DNA from: Treponema sp. UBA4319
Lineage (GTDB): Bacteria > Spirochaetota > Spirochaetia > Treponematales > Treponemataceae
Assembly: GCA_002393865.1 (NCBI GenBank)
Contig: DGUD01000070.1
Span: forward strand, 10,109 to 52,412
DNA: 42,304 bases
Reading direction: 5' to 3'
Shown: positions 25,099 through 33,185 of the stretch, one piece after another
Layout of the letters: every line of letters begins with the position of its first letter
Position numbering within the stretch: position 1 is the stretch's first letter
Made by a program: the position numbers and the translations under genes
Notes under the pieces: generated by a model
The model's input: only the letters and a program-made list of their open reading frames with translations
Told to the model about the DNA's origin: nothing
Databases searched by the model: none

Positions 25099-25128
25099 GG
25101 GGCTTCCGCATGGTGCAGGAGCCTTTTT
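25099..25128 (+). terminator. rho-independent terminator of galM
   Basis: GGCTTCC (25101-25107) pairs with GGAGCC (25118-25123), and the inner GCA/TGC (25108-25110 with 25114-25116) closes a TGG loop. T5 follows at 25124-25128. It lies within 35 bases of the galM stop. Confidence 0.75.
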
Positions 25129-25207
25129 CGGAAGAATTTTTAATAAATTTCAGTTAAATTTTGCATATTCTGCTTTATTTTTGATTGATTTCGGTTTATT
25201 ATGGTAG

Positions 25208-25255
25208 AGACAGCTCTGGTGCTTCCGGAAATGTGCTTCCGGAAAGAGTTTGTCT
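25208..25255 (+). promoter_or_regulatory. structured leader of the V-ATPase operon
   Basis: AGACA/TGTCT (25208-25212 with 25251-25255) and CTCT/AGAG (25214-25217 with 25245-25248) enclose a loop holding two direct repeats of TGCTTCCGGAAA (25220-25231 and 25234-25245), each with the palindrome TTCCGGAA. An AT-rich stretch with a TATTAT (25197-25202) lies just before it and could be the -10, but no clear -35 is present. The structure sits about 36 bases before atpE. Confidence 0.45.
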
Positions 25256-25291
25256 ACATGCAGTATATTTTTTATGAAAAGAGAGGTCATA

Positions 25292-26113
25292 ATGGATGTC
25301 CAGTTACAAGAACTAATCGACAAGATTAGAAAAGACGGTGTGGCCAGCGCGACGGCTTCTGCCCAGAACATTATTGCCGAGGCTGAACAGAAAGCCGCCT
25401 CCATCGTAAAAGAGGCGGAGGAGAAGGCCGATGCCATTATCAAGAATGCAAAGGCAGAGACTGCCCGCATGGAAAAGGCAAGCGAGGAGGCCATAACCCA
25501 GGCTGGCCGCAATTTGATTATCTCTTTCCGCGACGGTATCAATAAAGAGTTGTCTTCTATCATTGCGGAGCAGACTGAGGCTGCCTACGACAAGGATCTG
25601 CTCAAGAAGCTTATCCCGGAGACCGTAAAGGCGTGGGCGGCAAATACCGAGGCGAAAGATTTGTCCGTGCTCCTCTCTGCGAAGGATCTCAAGGCATTGC
25701 AGAGCACGTTTGCCACAGCCCTCAAGTCACAGATTTCCAAGGGACTTGAGATTAAGAGCGACGCATCCCTTTCTTCCGGCTTCCGGATTGGCTCAAAGAA
25801 CGGTAACGCCTTCTATGATTTCAGCGCAGAGGAAGTTGCCGGTCTGTTTAGCGCATACCTGAACCCTAAGACAACCGAGCTGATGAAGAATGCCGCTCAG
25901 GGCATTCCCGCCGGGAGCCCGGCGCCGGTGAACACCGACGAGGCTGTGCAGGTCATCAAGGAGGCTGTCGCCGATTCCATCGAGAAGGCCGAATCCGCTG
26001 TTTCCAAGCGGGCTTCTTCTGTAAGGAAGACCGTGGAGAAGAAGGTCTCCGAGGCAAAAAAGGCAGTGGAGAAGAAGGTTTCCGCCGCTTCTAAGACAAA
26101 AGGAAGAAAATAG
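25292..26113 (+). CDS. atpE: V-type ATPase subunit E with Lys/Ala-rich tail
   Basis: A 273-residue peripheral-stalk subunit. The N-terminal 70 residues form the usual Ala/Glu/Lys coiled coil (EAEQKAASIVKEAEEKADAI). The globular E domain follows (about 75-205). After it comes a Gly/Pro break and a tail (about 230-273) with repeated KTVEKKVSEAKKAVEKKVSAA-type units, similar to histone H1 tails and not part of standard E subunits. The start at 25292, with GAGAGG ahead, is preferred over the longer open frame. Subunit E holds the catalytic head to subunit I. It is the first gene of the operon and overlaps the next gene by one base. Confidence 0.92.
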   Translation: MDVQLQELIDKIRKDGVASATASAQNIIAEAEQKAASIVKEAEEKADAIIKNAKAETARMEKASEEAITQAGRNLIISFRDGINKELSSIIAEQTEAAYDKDLLKKLIPETVKAWAANTEAKDLSVLLSAKDLKALQSTFATALKSQISKGLEIKSDASLSSGFRIGSKNGNAFYDFSAEEVAGLFSAYLNPKTTELMKNAAQGIPAGSPAPVNTDEAVQVIKEAVADSIEKAESAVSKRASSVRKTVEKKVSEAKKAVEKKVSAASKTKGRK

Positions 26114-26661
26114 TGGAACATTTCTATTATCTGGTGGCTCAGCTTCCTGCGTTCAAGGCGGTTGACGAGAGCAATGCCAAGCTCCCCATCACGACGGAGT
26201 ATTTCAAGGACTTGTGCCAACGCTTCATGTCCGCGAAAGACGCCGCAGTGGCCGCTTCGCTTTCCCTTGAACCACCGCTTGAGGCTCATCCGACAGGCTC
26301 AGAATTCCTTGACGCCTGGTATGCCAAGGAGCGCAGCCTTCGTTTTGCGCTTGCGCAGCTGCGTGCCCTTAAGATGAAGAAAGAAGCCAAAGATATTCCG
26401 GCTACGACGGACGGCGAGGTTGTGCAGGTTGCCCGCACCGCGACTGGTATGGACAGCCCGCTGAGCGCGGAGCAGTTCCTGAACGAGTACCGCGTGAGCG
26501 TGCTTGACCGGCTTGCCCCGCTCGACAATTTCTCCGTAGATGCCGTATACAACTATGGTCTCCACCTGATGCTTGCCGAGCGCATGAAGAAATTCAGCAG
26601 GGATGAAGGTCTGGCTTCTTACCACAAAATATATGATGAGATTCTTGGAGAAAATAAATGA
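26113..26661 (+). CDS. DUF2764-type protein of the V-ATPase operon
   Basis: A 182-residue, mostly helical soluble protein. It starts with GTG overlapping the atpE stop, with AGGAAG ahead. The opening MEHFYYLVAQLPAF and later LPITTEYFKDLC resemble the uncharacterised DUF2764 family that occupies this slot between E and A in spirochete, chlamydial and Bacteroidetes V-ATPase operons. This operon has no recognisable C, F or G subunit, so the protein may replace one, most plausibly the C subunit that joins the central shaft to the membrane ring. That is an inference from position, not from sequence. It ends with an ATGA overlap into atpA. Confidence 0.85.
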   Translation: MEHFYYLVAQLPAFKAVDESNAKLPITTEYFKDLCQRFMSAKDAAVAASLSLEPPLEAHPTGSEFLDAWYAKERSLRFALAQLRALKMKKEAKDIPATTDGEVVQVARTATGMDSPLSAEQFLNEYRVSVLDRLAPLDNFSVDAVYNYGLHLMLAERMKKFSRDEGLASYHKIYDEILGENK

Positions 26662-28427
26662 CTGAAACAAAAGGCAAAGTAGTTGCTGTCAACGGAAACA
26701 TGGTTTCCGTCGAGTTTGACGGTAAGGTCTCCCTTAACGAGGTAGGCTACGTTAAAGTCGGTGATCAAAAACTCAAAGGCGAGGTCATTCGTATCAGAGG
26801 AAATACTGCGCAGATGCAGATTTACGAGATGACGAATGGCATTTCGACGGACTGCTCCGTTGAATTTTCCGGCGACCTGCTGAGCGTAGAGGTCGGGCCT
26901 GGTCTGCTCGGTCAGGTCTATGACGGTTTGCAGAACCCGCTTCCGCTGCTTGCGGAGCATTCCGGCTACTTCCTTGAGCGCGGCGTGTACCTGCCTGCCC
27001 TGAACGAGGAGAAGGAATGGGACTTTACGCCGACTGCGGCGGAAGGCGACAAGGTGCTTGCCGGTGACAGCGTGGGTACTGTCCCGGAAGGTCCGTTCTC
27101 GCACAAGGTTCAGGTTCCTTATGGTTTCCTCGGCACGTATACGGTAAAGAAGATTGCGAAGGCTGGTTCCTATAAGATTCATGATACCATCGCGACGCTC
27201 GTTGACGAGAAGGGCAAGAGCCATGATATCTGCATGAGCTTCAAATGGCCGGTCAAGCGCGCCGTGAACTGCTATGCGGAGCGGCTTGCGCCGAGCGAGC
27301 CGATGCTGACAAAAGTCCGCCTTATCGATACCTTCTTCCCCGTCGCAAAGGGTGGTACCTATTGTATCCCCGGACCGTTTGGTGCCGGAAAGACCGTTCT
27401 GCAGCATACGACTTCCCGCAATGCGGACGTTGATATCGTTATCATCGCGGCCTGCGGCGAGCGTGCTGGTGAGGTCGTCGAGACGCTGACGGAATTCCCT
27501 GAGCTGAAAGACCCCCGCACGGGACGTTCGCTCATGGAGCGCACCATCATCATCTGCAATACGTCATCTATGCCGGTCGCATCCCGCGAGGCTTCCGTCT
27601 ATACGGGCGTGACGCTTGCCGAGTATTACCGCCAGATGGGGCTGCACGTCCTGCTCCTTGCCGACTCAACGTCGCGCTGGGCACAGGCAATGCGCGAGAT
27701 GTCCGGCCGCCTTGAGGAAATCCCTGGCGAAGAGGCATTCCCTGCATACCTTGAGTCTACGATTGCGTCGTTCTACGAACGCGCAGGTATCGTCCGCCTT
27801 CGCTCCGGCGAGACTGGCTCCGTCACAATCGGCGGTACGGTTTCTCCGGCAGGCGGCAACTTTGAGGAGCCGGTGACTCAGGCGACGCTCAAAGTCGTCG
27901 GCGCCTTCCACGGCTTGTCCCGCGAGCGTTCCGATGCCCGCCGCTATCCGTCTATCGACCCGCTGGATTCATGGTCCAAGTACCAGTCTATCATCCGCAA
28001 GGATCTGGTTGACTATGCCCGTACGCTCTACAAGCATGGCGCGGAAGTGAATTCGATGATGAAGGTTGTCGGTGAGGAAGGCACGTCGCTTGATGACTTT
28101 ATTATCTACCTCAAGAGCGAATTCCTTGATGCCGTGTACATGCAGCAGGACAGCTTTGACGAGATTGAGGGTGCCTCCAATGTCGAGCGCCAGCAGTATG
28201 TCTTTAAGAAGATTATCGAAATCCTTGGTTCCACCTTTACCGTTCAGGAGAAGGCGGAGGCCCGCGACTTCTTTAACACCTTGCGCCAGAACTTCATCGA
28301 CATGAACTACAAGGGCTTCCAGACCCCTGAGTTCAAGGAAGCAGAGAAGGCTATCGACAAGACGCTCGCGGAAAAAGGTGCTCAGGTATCTGACGAAGTA
28401 AAAGCCTTGCTTAAGGACGGTGAGTGA
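26658..28427 (+). CDS. atpA: V-type ATPase catalytic subunit A
   Basis: A 589-residue nucleotide-hydrolysing subunit. The N-terminal barrel (1-75), the A-specific non-homologous insert (about 110-190), the P-loop GPFGAGKT at 239-246, GERAGEV and the catalytic-Glu region downstream, and [21 protein letters not shown] are all present. The C-terminal helical domain ends normally. It forms the A3B3 head with AtpB. GGAG lies about ten bases before the ATG, which overlaps the previous gene. Length and motifs match the family exactly. Confidence 0.97.
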   Translation: MTETKGKVVAVNGNMVSVEFDGKVSLNEVGYVKVGDQKLKGEVIRIRGNTAQMQIYEMTNGISTDCSVEFSGDLLSVEVGPGLLGQVYDGLQNPLPLLAEHSGYFLERGVYLPALNEEKEWDFTPTAAEGDKVLAGDSVGTVPEGPFSHKVQVPYGFLGTYTVKKIAKAGSYKIHDTIATLVDEKGKSHDICMSFKWPVKRAVNCYAERLAPSEPMLTKVRLIDTFFPVAKGGTYCIPGPFGAGKTVLQHTTSRNADVDIVIIAACGERAGEVVETLTEFPELKDPRTGRSLMERTIIICNTSSMPVASREASVYTGVTLAEYYRQMGLHVLLLADSTSRWAQAMREMSGRLEEIPGEEAFPAYLESTIASFYERAGIVRLRSGETGSVTIGGTVSPAGGNFEEPVTQATLKVVGAFHGLSRERSDARRYPSIDPLDSWSKYQSIIRKDLVDYARTLYKHGAEVNSMMKVVGEEGTSLDDFIIYLKSEFLDAVYMQQDSFDEIEGASNVERQQYVFKKIIEILGSTFTVQEKAEARDFFNTLRQNFIDMNYKGFQTPEFKEAEKAIDKTLAEKGAQVSDEVKALLKDGE

Positions 28428-29722
28428 TGAACAAAGTTTACAGTAAGATAGAAAGCATTAACGGCAGCGTTATCACCGTTAAGGCAAAGGGCGTCAAGCT
28501 GAACGAGCTTGCCGAGATTGAGACCCGCTTTGGCAAATCCCTCGCGGAGGTAAACAAGATAGACGGCGAGCTTGTCTCCCTGCAGGTCTTTGCCGGTGGT
28601 CGTGGCGTCGCTACGAACGACCAGATACGCTTTTTGGGGCACGACATGCGCGTCTCCTTCAGCGACAACCTGCTGGGGCGTATTTTTGACGGTTCCGCGG
28701 AGCCGCGCGACCACGGGCCTGCGCTTGCCGAGAACCTCGTGCAGATTGGCGGTCCGTCCGTGAACCCGTCAAAGCGTATTCTGCCGAACCGTATGCTGCG
28801 CACGAACATCCCGATGATTGACGTGTTCAACACGCTCGTCGTCAGCCAGAAAATTCCTATCTTCTCCATTTCTGGCGAGCCTTACAACCAGCTGCTCGCG
28901 CGCATTGCTATGCAGGCGCAGGCGGATGTCATCGTCCTTGGCGGTATGGGTCTTAAATACGACGACTACCTCTACTTCAAGAAGACGCTGGAGGAAGGCG
29001 GCGCTCTCAGCAGAACCGTCATGTTCATCCATACCGCTGCTGACCCGACGGTTGAGTGTATGAAGATTCCGGATCTTTCGCTTGCGGTTGCCGAGCAGTT
29101 CGCCCTGCAGGGTAAGGACGTGCTTGTCCTGCTGACCGACATGACGAACTTTGCCGACTCCATGAAGGAAATCGCCATCACTCAGGAGCAGGTTCCTTCA
29201 AACCGCGGCTATCCGGGCGATTTGTACTCCCAGCTTGCCAGCCGCTATGAGAAAGCCGTTGACTTCTCCGATCAGGGCTCCGTCACCATTCTTGCCGTTA
29301 CGACGATGCCCGGCGACGATGTTACCCATCCGGTTCCTGATAACACCGGATACATCACGGAGGGGCAGTTCTACCTGAAGGGCGGCCACATCGAGCCGTT
29401 CGGCTCCCTGTCCCGTCTGAAGCAGCAGGTGAACTCAAAGACGCGCAAGGATCATCGTTCCCTTATGGACGCCATGATTCGTCTGTATGCCCAGTACAAG
29501 GACACGCTTGAGAAAAAATCCATGGGTTTCACCATGTCCGCATGGGACGAGAAGCTGCTGAAATACGGGCAGCTCTTTGAATCCCGCATGATGGATCTGA
29601 GCGTGAACATTCCGCTTGAGGAAGCGCTGGATGCAGGCTGGAAGATTCTTGCGCAGTGCTTTGACAAGAAAGAGACCGGTCTGAAGACCGAGTTGATCGA
29701 GCAGTTCTGGCCGAAAGACTGA
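28427..29722 (+). CDS. atpB: V-type ATPase subunit B
   Basis: A 431-residue non-catalytic head subunit. The position of the P-loop reads SGEPYNQ, lacking the GKT of subunit A, which is the normal B pattern. [18 protein letters not shown] and the C-terminal helical domain are typical. The frame begins with GTG at 28424 directly before ATG at 28427. AAGGA lies nine bases before the ATG, so I use 28427, with a one-base overlap to the atpA stop. It alternates with subunit A in the hexameric head. Confidence 0.96.
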   Translation: MNKVYSKIESINGSVITVKAKGVKLNELAEIETRFGKSLAEVNKIDGELVSLQVFAGGRGVATNDQIRFLGHDMRVSFSDNLLGRIFDGSAEPRDHGPALAENLVQIGGPSVNPSKRILPNRMLRTNIPMIDVFNTLVVSQKIPIFSISGEPYNQLLARIAMQAQADVIVLGGMGLKYDDYLYFKKTLEEGGALSRTVMFIHTAADPTVECMKIPDLSLAVAEQFALQGKDVLVLLTDMTNFADSMKEIAITQEQVPSNRGYPGDLYSQLASRYEKAVDFSDQGSVTILAVTTMPGDDVTHPVPDNTGYITEGQFYLKGGHIEPFGSLSRLKQQVNSKTRKDHRSLMDAMIRLYAQYKDTLEKKSMGFTMSAWDEKLLKYGQLFESRMMDLSVNIPLEEALDAGWKILAQCFDKKETGLKTELIEQFWPKD

Positions 29723-29733
29723 CGGAGAATTGA

Positions 29734-30351
29734 ATGGCAAAGATTAAGCTGACTAAAAACGAGCAGAAGACCCAGAAGGACGCGCTTAAAATGTACCGGC
29801 GCTACCTTCCGACGCTTACGCTCAAAAAACAGCAGCTGCAGTCTGAAATCCGCACAATAGACGAGAAAGCAAAGGCTGTCCGGCAGGAAAAAAAGCTCCT
29901 GGAGGAAGACTTTGAGAAATGGATTTCCGTCTTCGGTGAAAAAGATGCCTTCAAGCCCGGTATGGTGACCGTAAAGAACATCAGGAAGGGCTGGGGCAAT
30001 ATAGCCGGTGTGAAGATACCGATTTACGAGGGTGCCGATTTTGGCAGGGGCGATTACGACCTGTATTCGACGCCTTTGTGGATTGATATGGCTGCAGACC
30101 GCATGGAAAAGGCGCTGGAGCTTGATTTGCAGGCGGAGGTTCTTGACGAGCAGGTGCGTCTCCTTTCTCAGGAGCTGCGTACGACGACGCAGCGCGTGAA
30201 CCTTTTTGAGAAGGTCAAGATTCCTGAGACCAAGGCGAATATCAAGAAGATAGGCATCTTCCTTGGAGACGAGCAGGTTGCCGCCGTCGTGCGCAGCAAA
30301 ATCTCCAAGAAGAAGCTGCAGAAGGTAAATGACAAGGAGGCTGGCGAATGA
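29734..30351 (+). CDS. atpD: V-type ATPase subunit D
   Basis: A 205-residue central-shaft subunit. Long N- and C-terminal helices form the coiled coil (about 1-70 and 120-195), with the LTLKKQQLQSEI and TTQRVNLFEKVKIPE signatures. It rotates inside the A3B3 head. GGAGAATTGA precedes the ATG, 11 bases after the atpB stop. It overlaps atpI by four bases. No F subunit gene is seen beside it, so the shaft may lack F or use another protein. Confidence 0.96.
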   Translation: MAKIKLTKNEQKTQKDALKMYRRYLPTLTLKKQQLQSEIRTIDEKAKAVRQEKKLLEEDFEKWISVFGEKDAFKPGMVTVKNIRKGWGNIAGVKIPIYEGADFGRGDYDLYSTPLWIDMAADRMEKALELDLQAEVLDEQVRLLSQELRTTTQRVNLFEKVKIPETKANIKKIGIFLGDEQVAAVVRSKISKKKLQKVNDKEAGE

Positions 30352-32258
30352 TAGTTCCGATGAAGAAAGTTTCCCTTGTTGTTCTGGACGAAAGCCGTAA
30401 GGAATCGCTCAAGCAGCTGCGCCGGCTCGGCGTGGTGCATCTGGAGGCGGTGGAAGGGAAGGGGGCTGTGCTTGCTTCCTATAAAGATGCTGCCGCTGTG
30501 ACCGACAAGGCCATCGCTATACAGGATGAGATTAAGCTGCCCAAAAAGCAGCAGCCCTTGCAGGTATCGCTTGACAAGGATGCCTCCCGTGAGATGGCGG
30601 AAAAAATTGTCTCTCTGAACGACCGCAAGAAGTCGCTGTTCGACGCGATTTCTCAGGGAACGCAGGAACTGGAACGCTTCAGCAAGTGGGGAGCCGTCAA
30701 TCCGGCGGATTTTGCCGCGCTTGCGGAAAGCGGAATCTTCCTCTATATGTATGAGATTCCGGAAGATAAGTACGCGCTTATCGGAGATGATGTGCGTACC
30801 ATCAAGGTGAATGCCGAGGCAAAGACGGTGCGCTTCCTCCTGCTCTCCGACGTGGAGCTGACCGAGCGCCCCGCAGAGCTTCCTCCTGAGGCATACGCAG
30901 TCCCGATGCCGGAGCTGTCCACCGGGGACATCCAGAATAACATTGAGAATGCGCAGCGGGAGATATCCCGTATTGACGGGGAGCTGCTGGACAGCAAGAA
31001 ATACGCTGCCTCGCTCGCCTCGTACCGCAAGCTGCTTGCTACCGACATTGAATTTGAGACGGTATACAGCGGCATGGGGCGTGAGGAAGACGCTGATGAG
31101 GAGGACGGGCAGGATGGCGCCGTACGGCTGGCATGGCTTTCTGGCTATGTGCCGGTGGACTTGCTCGACGGCTTTAAGAGTGCCTGTGAGGAGCACGCGT
31201 GGGCGTATGCGGTGGCCGATCCCGCCGAGGACGACCCCGTACCGACCAAGCTGCATAACAACAAGCTCGTGAGCCTGATATATCCGCTCATGGACTTCCT
31301 TGATGTCACTCCGGGCTATCTGGAGTATGACATCTCCGGCTGGTTCCTGCTGTTCTTCTGTATCTTCTTTGCCATGATATTCGGCGATGCCGGTTACGGG
31401 GCGCTCATCGCGCTGCTCGGCGTCGGCATGATGATAAAGGCAAAGAAGGCGTCGCCGCTGAGCGTGCTGATAAGCCTGCTCGGTCTGTGTACGATGGCAT
31501 GGGGTGTCTGTACCTGCTCTTGGTTTGGCATAGATACCGGGAAACTGCCGGAAACGCTCCGCGCTATTTCCTTCAGGCCTGTGTCGCCGGCAAAAATCGG
31601 CGATAAGGCCACGACGAACCAGCAGATACTATGCTTTATCCTTGCGCTTGCGCAGCTGAGTATAGCCCATATCAAGAATATGGTGAAGTACCGCAAGACG
31701 CTTAAGTTCTTCGGGGACTTCGGCTCGCTGCTGGAGCTCTGGGGAATGTTCTACGTCGTGCTGGACATGGTCGTTGACTCTGTGAAATACCCGCTCGGCA
31801 TTACGCCGGAGACGCTCTATTTCTTTGGGGTCGGATGGCTGCCGCTGCCGTTTGTCGCCATCGCGACGCTCGGTGTCGGTTTTGTGCTGAATTTCGTCTT
31901 TGCCAATTACGAGGGCAGCATCGGCAAGTCCGTGCTTGAGAGCTGCAAGAACATCATCAGCGTTATCCTCGGCGTGGTGAACGTGTTCAGCGACATTGTG
32001 TCGTATATCCGCCTGTGGGCTGTTGCGCTTGCCGGTGCGGCAATCAGCAATACCGTCAATACGATGGCGGGACCGATGCTCGGAAAGTTTATGCTTTTCA
32101 TCTTCGGTGTCATACTGCTGGTCTTTGGCCACGGGCTGAACATGATGCTGAACGTGCTGTCTGTCATCGTCCACGGCGTCCGCCTGAATACGTTGGAATT
32201 CTCTACGCATCTGGGCATGACGTGGAGCGGTGTCCGCTATCGTCCGTTTGGCGAATGA
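30348..32258 (+). CDS. atpI: V-type ATPase membrane subunit I
   Basis: A 636-residue stator subunit. The N-terminal soluble half (1-320) contains helical hairpins that hold the peripheral stalk. The C-terminal half has about seven or eight membrane helices, with FAMIFGDAGYG near the first and the essential arginine in YIRLWAVALAGAA near the end. The arginine faces the K ring and forces ion passage through half-channels. AAGGAGG stands before the ATG, which overlaps atpD. Length is normal. A 221-bp gap with hairpins separates it from atpK. Confidence 0.96.
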   Translation: MIVPMKKVSLVVLDESRKESLKQLRRLGVVHLEAVEGKGAVLASYKDAAAVTDKAIAIQDEIKLPKKQQPLQVSLDKDASREMAEKIVSLNDRKKSLFDAISQGTQELERFSKWGAVNPADFAALAESGIFLYMYEIPEDKYALIGDDVRTIKVNAEAKTVRFLLLSDVELTERPAELPPEAYAVPMPELSTGDIQNNIENAQREISRIDGELLDSKKYAASLASYRKLLATDIEFETVYSGMGREEDADEEDGQDGAVRLAWLSGYVPVDLLDGFKSACEEHAWAYAVADPAEDDPVPTKLHNNKLVSLIYPLMDFLDVTPGYLEYDISGWFLLFFCIFFAMIFGDAGYGALIALLGVGMMIKAKKASPLSVLISLLGLCTMAWGVCTCSWFGIDTGKLPETLRAISFRPVSPAKIGDKATTNQQILCFILALAQLSIAHIKNMVKYRKTLKFFGDFGSLLELWGMFYVVLDMVVDSVKYPLGITPETLYFFGVGWLPLPFVAIATLGVGFVLNFVFANYEGSIGKSVLESCKNIISVILGVVNVFSDIVSYIRLWAVALAGAAISNTVNTMAGPMLGKFMLFIFGVILLVFGHGLNMMLNVLSVIVHGVRLNTLEFSTHLGMTWSGVRYRPFGE

Positions 32259-32263
32259 CTGGG

Positions 32264-32385
32264 CTGTCCGGAAGCTTTTGCTGCCGGTCTGCTCTGATAA
32301 CAGGGGCTGCTCTAGAAGCTGGTGCTTTCCGGGGCTTCCCTTGGGAATCCTCCTGCCTGTGCCTTGCGCGGGCGGACAGGGATTT
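32264..32385 (+). repeat. diverged terminator-repeat-like element between atpI and atpK
   Basis: CTGTCCG (32264-32270) recurs inverted as CGGACAG (32373-32379), followed by GGATTTTTG. Between them GGAAGC and GCTTCC form smaller pairs. The edges resemble the ends of the dispersed repeat copies A-C, but the centre is unrelated, so it is only a possible family member. Confidence 0.4.
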
Positions 32386-32400
32386 TTGAATCGGTTTCAT

Positions 32401-32423
32401 GATGGAGTTTTTTTCCATCTTTA
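32401..32423 (+). terminator. terminator-like hairpin between atpI and atpK
   Basis: GATGGA (32401-32406) pairs with TCCATC (32414-32419) around a loop that itself holds a T run. TTTAAATTTT follows. It lies 60 bases before atpK and may allow only part of the transcription to pass, or mark a processing point. Confidence 0.45.
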
Positions 32424-32479
32424 AATTTTATTGAAATATAAACTGAAGGGCTGGTGCCCAGAAGGTTAAGGAGTAATGT

Positions 32480-32917
32480 ATGAATTGGGGTATGATTGGT
32501 GCAGGTGTTGTCATGGGTATTGCCGCTATGGGCAGTGCGATGGGTATTGGAATCGCCGGGCAGGGCGCTATCGGGGCGTGGAAGAGATGCTACCTGAATA
32601 ACAAGCCTGCTCCGTTCCTGCTGGTCGTCTTTGCCGGTGCCCCGCTTACCCAGACGATTTATGGCTACCTTCTGATGAACACGATGAAGGGTAAGGCTGT
32701 GGGTGCTGACCCTGCCACGCAGATGTTCCTGCTTGGTCTTGGATTTGCCTGCGGACTTTCAATGTGTATGTCTGCTATCGCGCAGGGACGTGCCGGTGCT
32801 GCCGGTTCTGATGCGCTTGCCGAGACTGGTAAAGGCTTCACGAACTATATCATGGTCGTCGGTCTGTGCGAAACCATCGCTCTGTTCAGCATGGTTTTTG
32901 GTATGATTGCGGCATAA
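32480..32917 (+). CDS. atpK: V-type ATPase ring subunit K
   Basis: A 145-residue proteolipid with four membrane helices (two hairpins), the subunit of the rotating ring. The ion-binding Glu131 lies in GLCETIALF. Thr57-Gln58 (PLTQTIYG) and Gln102 (AIAQGRAG) match the ligands of the sodium site in Enterococcus hirae NtpK (Thr64, Gln65, Gln110, Glu139), so sodium coupling is plausible though not proven. AAGGAG lies before the ATG. It is the last gene of the operon, preceded by a hairpin-rich gap and followed by a strong terminator. The ring needs many copies, so separate control from atpI would make sense. Confidence 0.95.
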   Translation: MNWGMIGAGVVMGIAAMGSAMGIGIAGQGAIGAWKRCYLNNKPAPFLLVVFAGAPLTQTIYGYLLMNTMKGKAVGADPATQMFLLGLGFACGLSMCMSAIAQGRAGAAGSDALAETGKGFTNYIMVVGLCETIALFSMVFGMIAA

Positions 32918-32923
32918 TGAAGA

Positions 32924-32970
32924 GGCCTGCTCGGAAAGCAATGGGCTTCCGGACAGGCCGTGCATTTTTT
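32924..32970 (+). terminator. strong rho-independent terminator of the V-ATPase operon
   Basis: GGCCTG (32924-32929) pairs with CAGGCC (32954-32959), and CGGAA-x-GC (32932-32939) pairs with GC-TTCCG (32945-32951), around a four-to-five-base loop. T6 follows at 32965-32970. It begins seven bases after the atpK stop and is the front part of repeat copy B. Confidence 0.85.
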
Positions 32971-33044
32971 CAGGCTGAAGCCTTGCAAAGATGCGCTTCT
33001 TTAAGGTTGCTGGTTTGGAATCCTATGGGGTTCCGGACAGCTCC
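32924..33044 (+). repeat. dispersed composite terminator repeat, copy B
   Basis: Terminator hairpin, then a T6 run into CAGGCTGAAGCCTTGCAAAG (32971-32990) and ATGCG, then TTTAAGGTTGCTG (near 33000), and the closing block TTCCGGACAGCTCC (33031-33044). This is the best-preserved copy and defines the family. The rest of the gap up to ispG (33045-33124) shows nothing recognisable. Confidence 0.7.
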
Positions 33045-33124
33045 AAGGAATATCCGGTCTGAGCCGGTTCCGCCCGCGCACTGCGGTCGCGCATGCCTGC
33101 CCGTCAGCCGGATAGCGCTGTTCA

Positions 33125-33153
33125 TTGCAGCCTGTTGTGCTTTCTGCTACAAT
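33125..33153 (+). promoter_or_regulatory. sigma-70-type promoter of ispG
   Basis: TTGCAG (33125-33130) and TACAAT (33148-33153) are separated by 17 bp, with TG one base before the -10 (extended -10). The RNA would start near 33160, leaving about 25 bases of leader with AAAGGAAG before the ispG ATG. Confidence 0.75.
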
Positions 33154-33185
33154 AGGTTGCAATTTTTATTTTAAAGGAAGCTCGT

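Noticed and set aside
20753..25111. Long minus-strand frames antisense to fapA (20753-22243) and to the coiled-coil/galM region (23189-25111)
   Set aside because: Both are mirrored from well-supported plus-strand genes and carry no ribosome sites or motifs.
25221..25245. The twin TTCCGGAA repeats as the start of a CRISPR array
   Set aside because: Only two 12-bp units, spaced by two bases, with no spacers and no cas genes nearby.
27359..27430. Possible F-type ATP synthase instead of V-type
   Set aside because: The A subunit has the non-homologous insert and GPFGAGKT P-loop, and the D-I-K genes are V-type.
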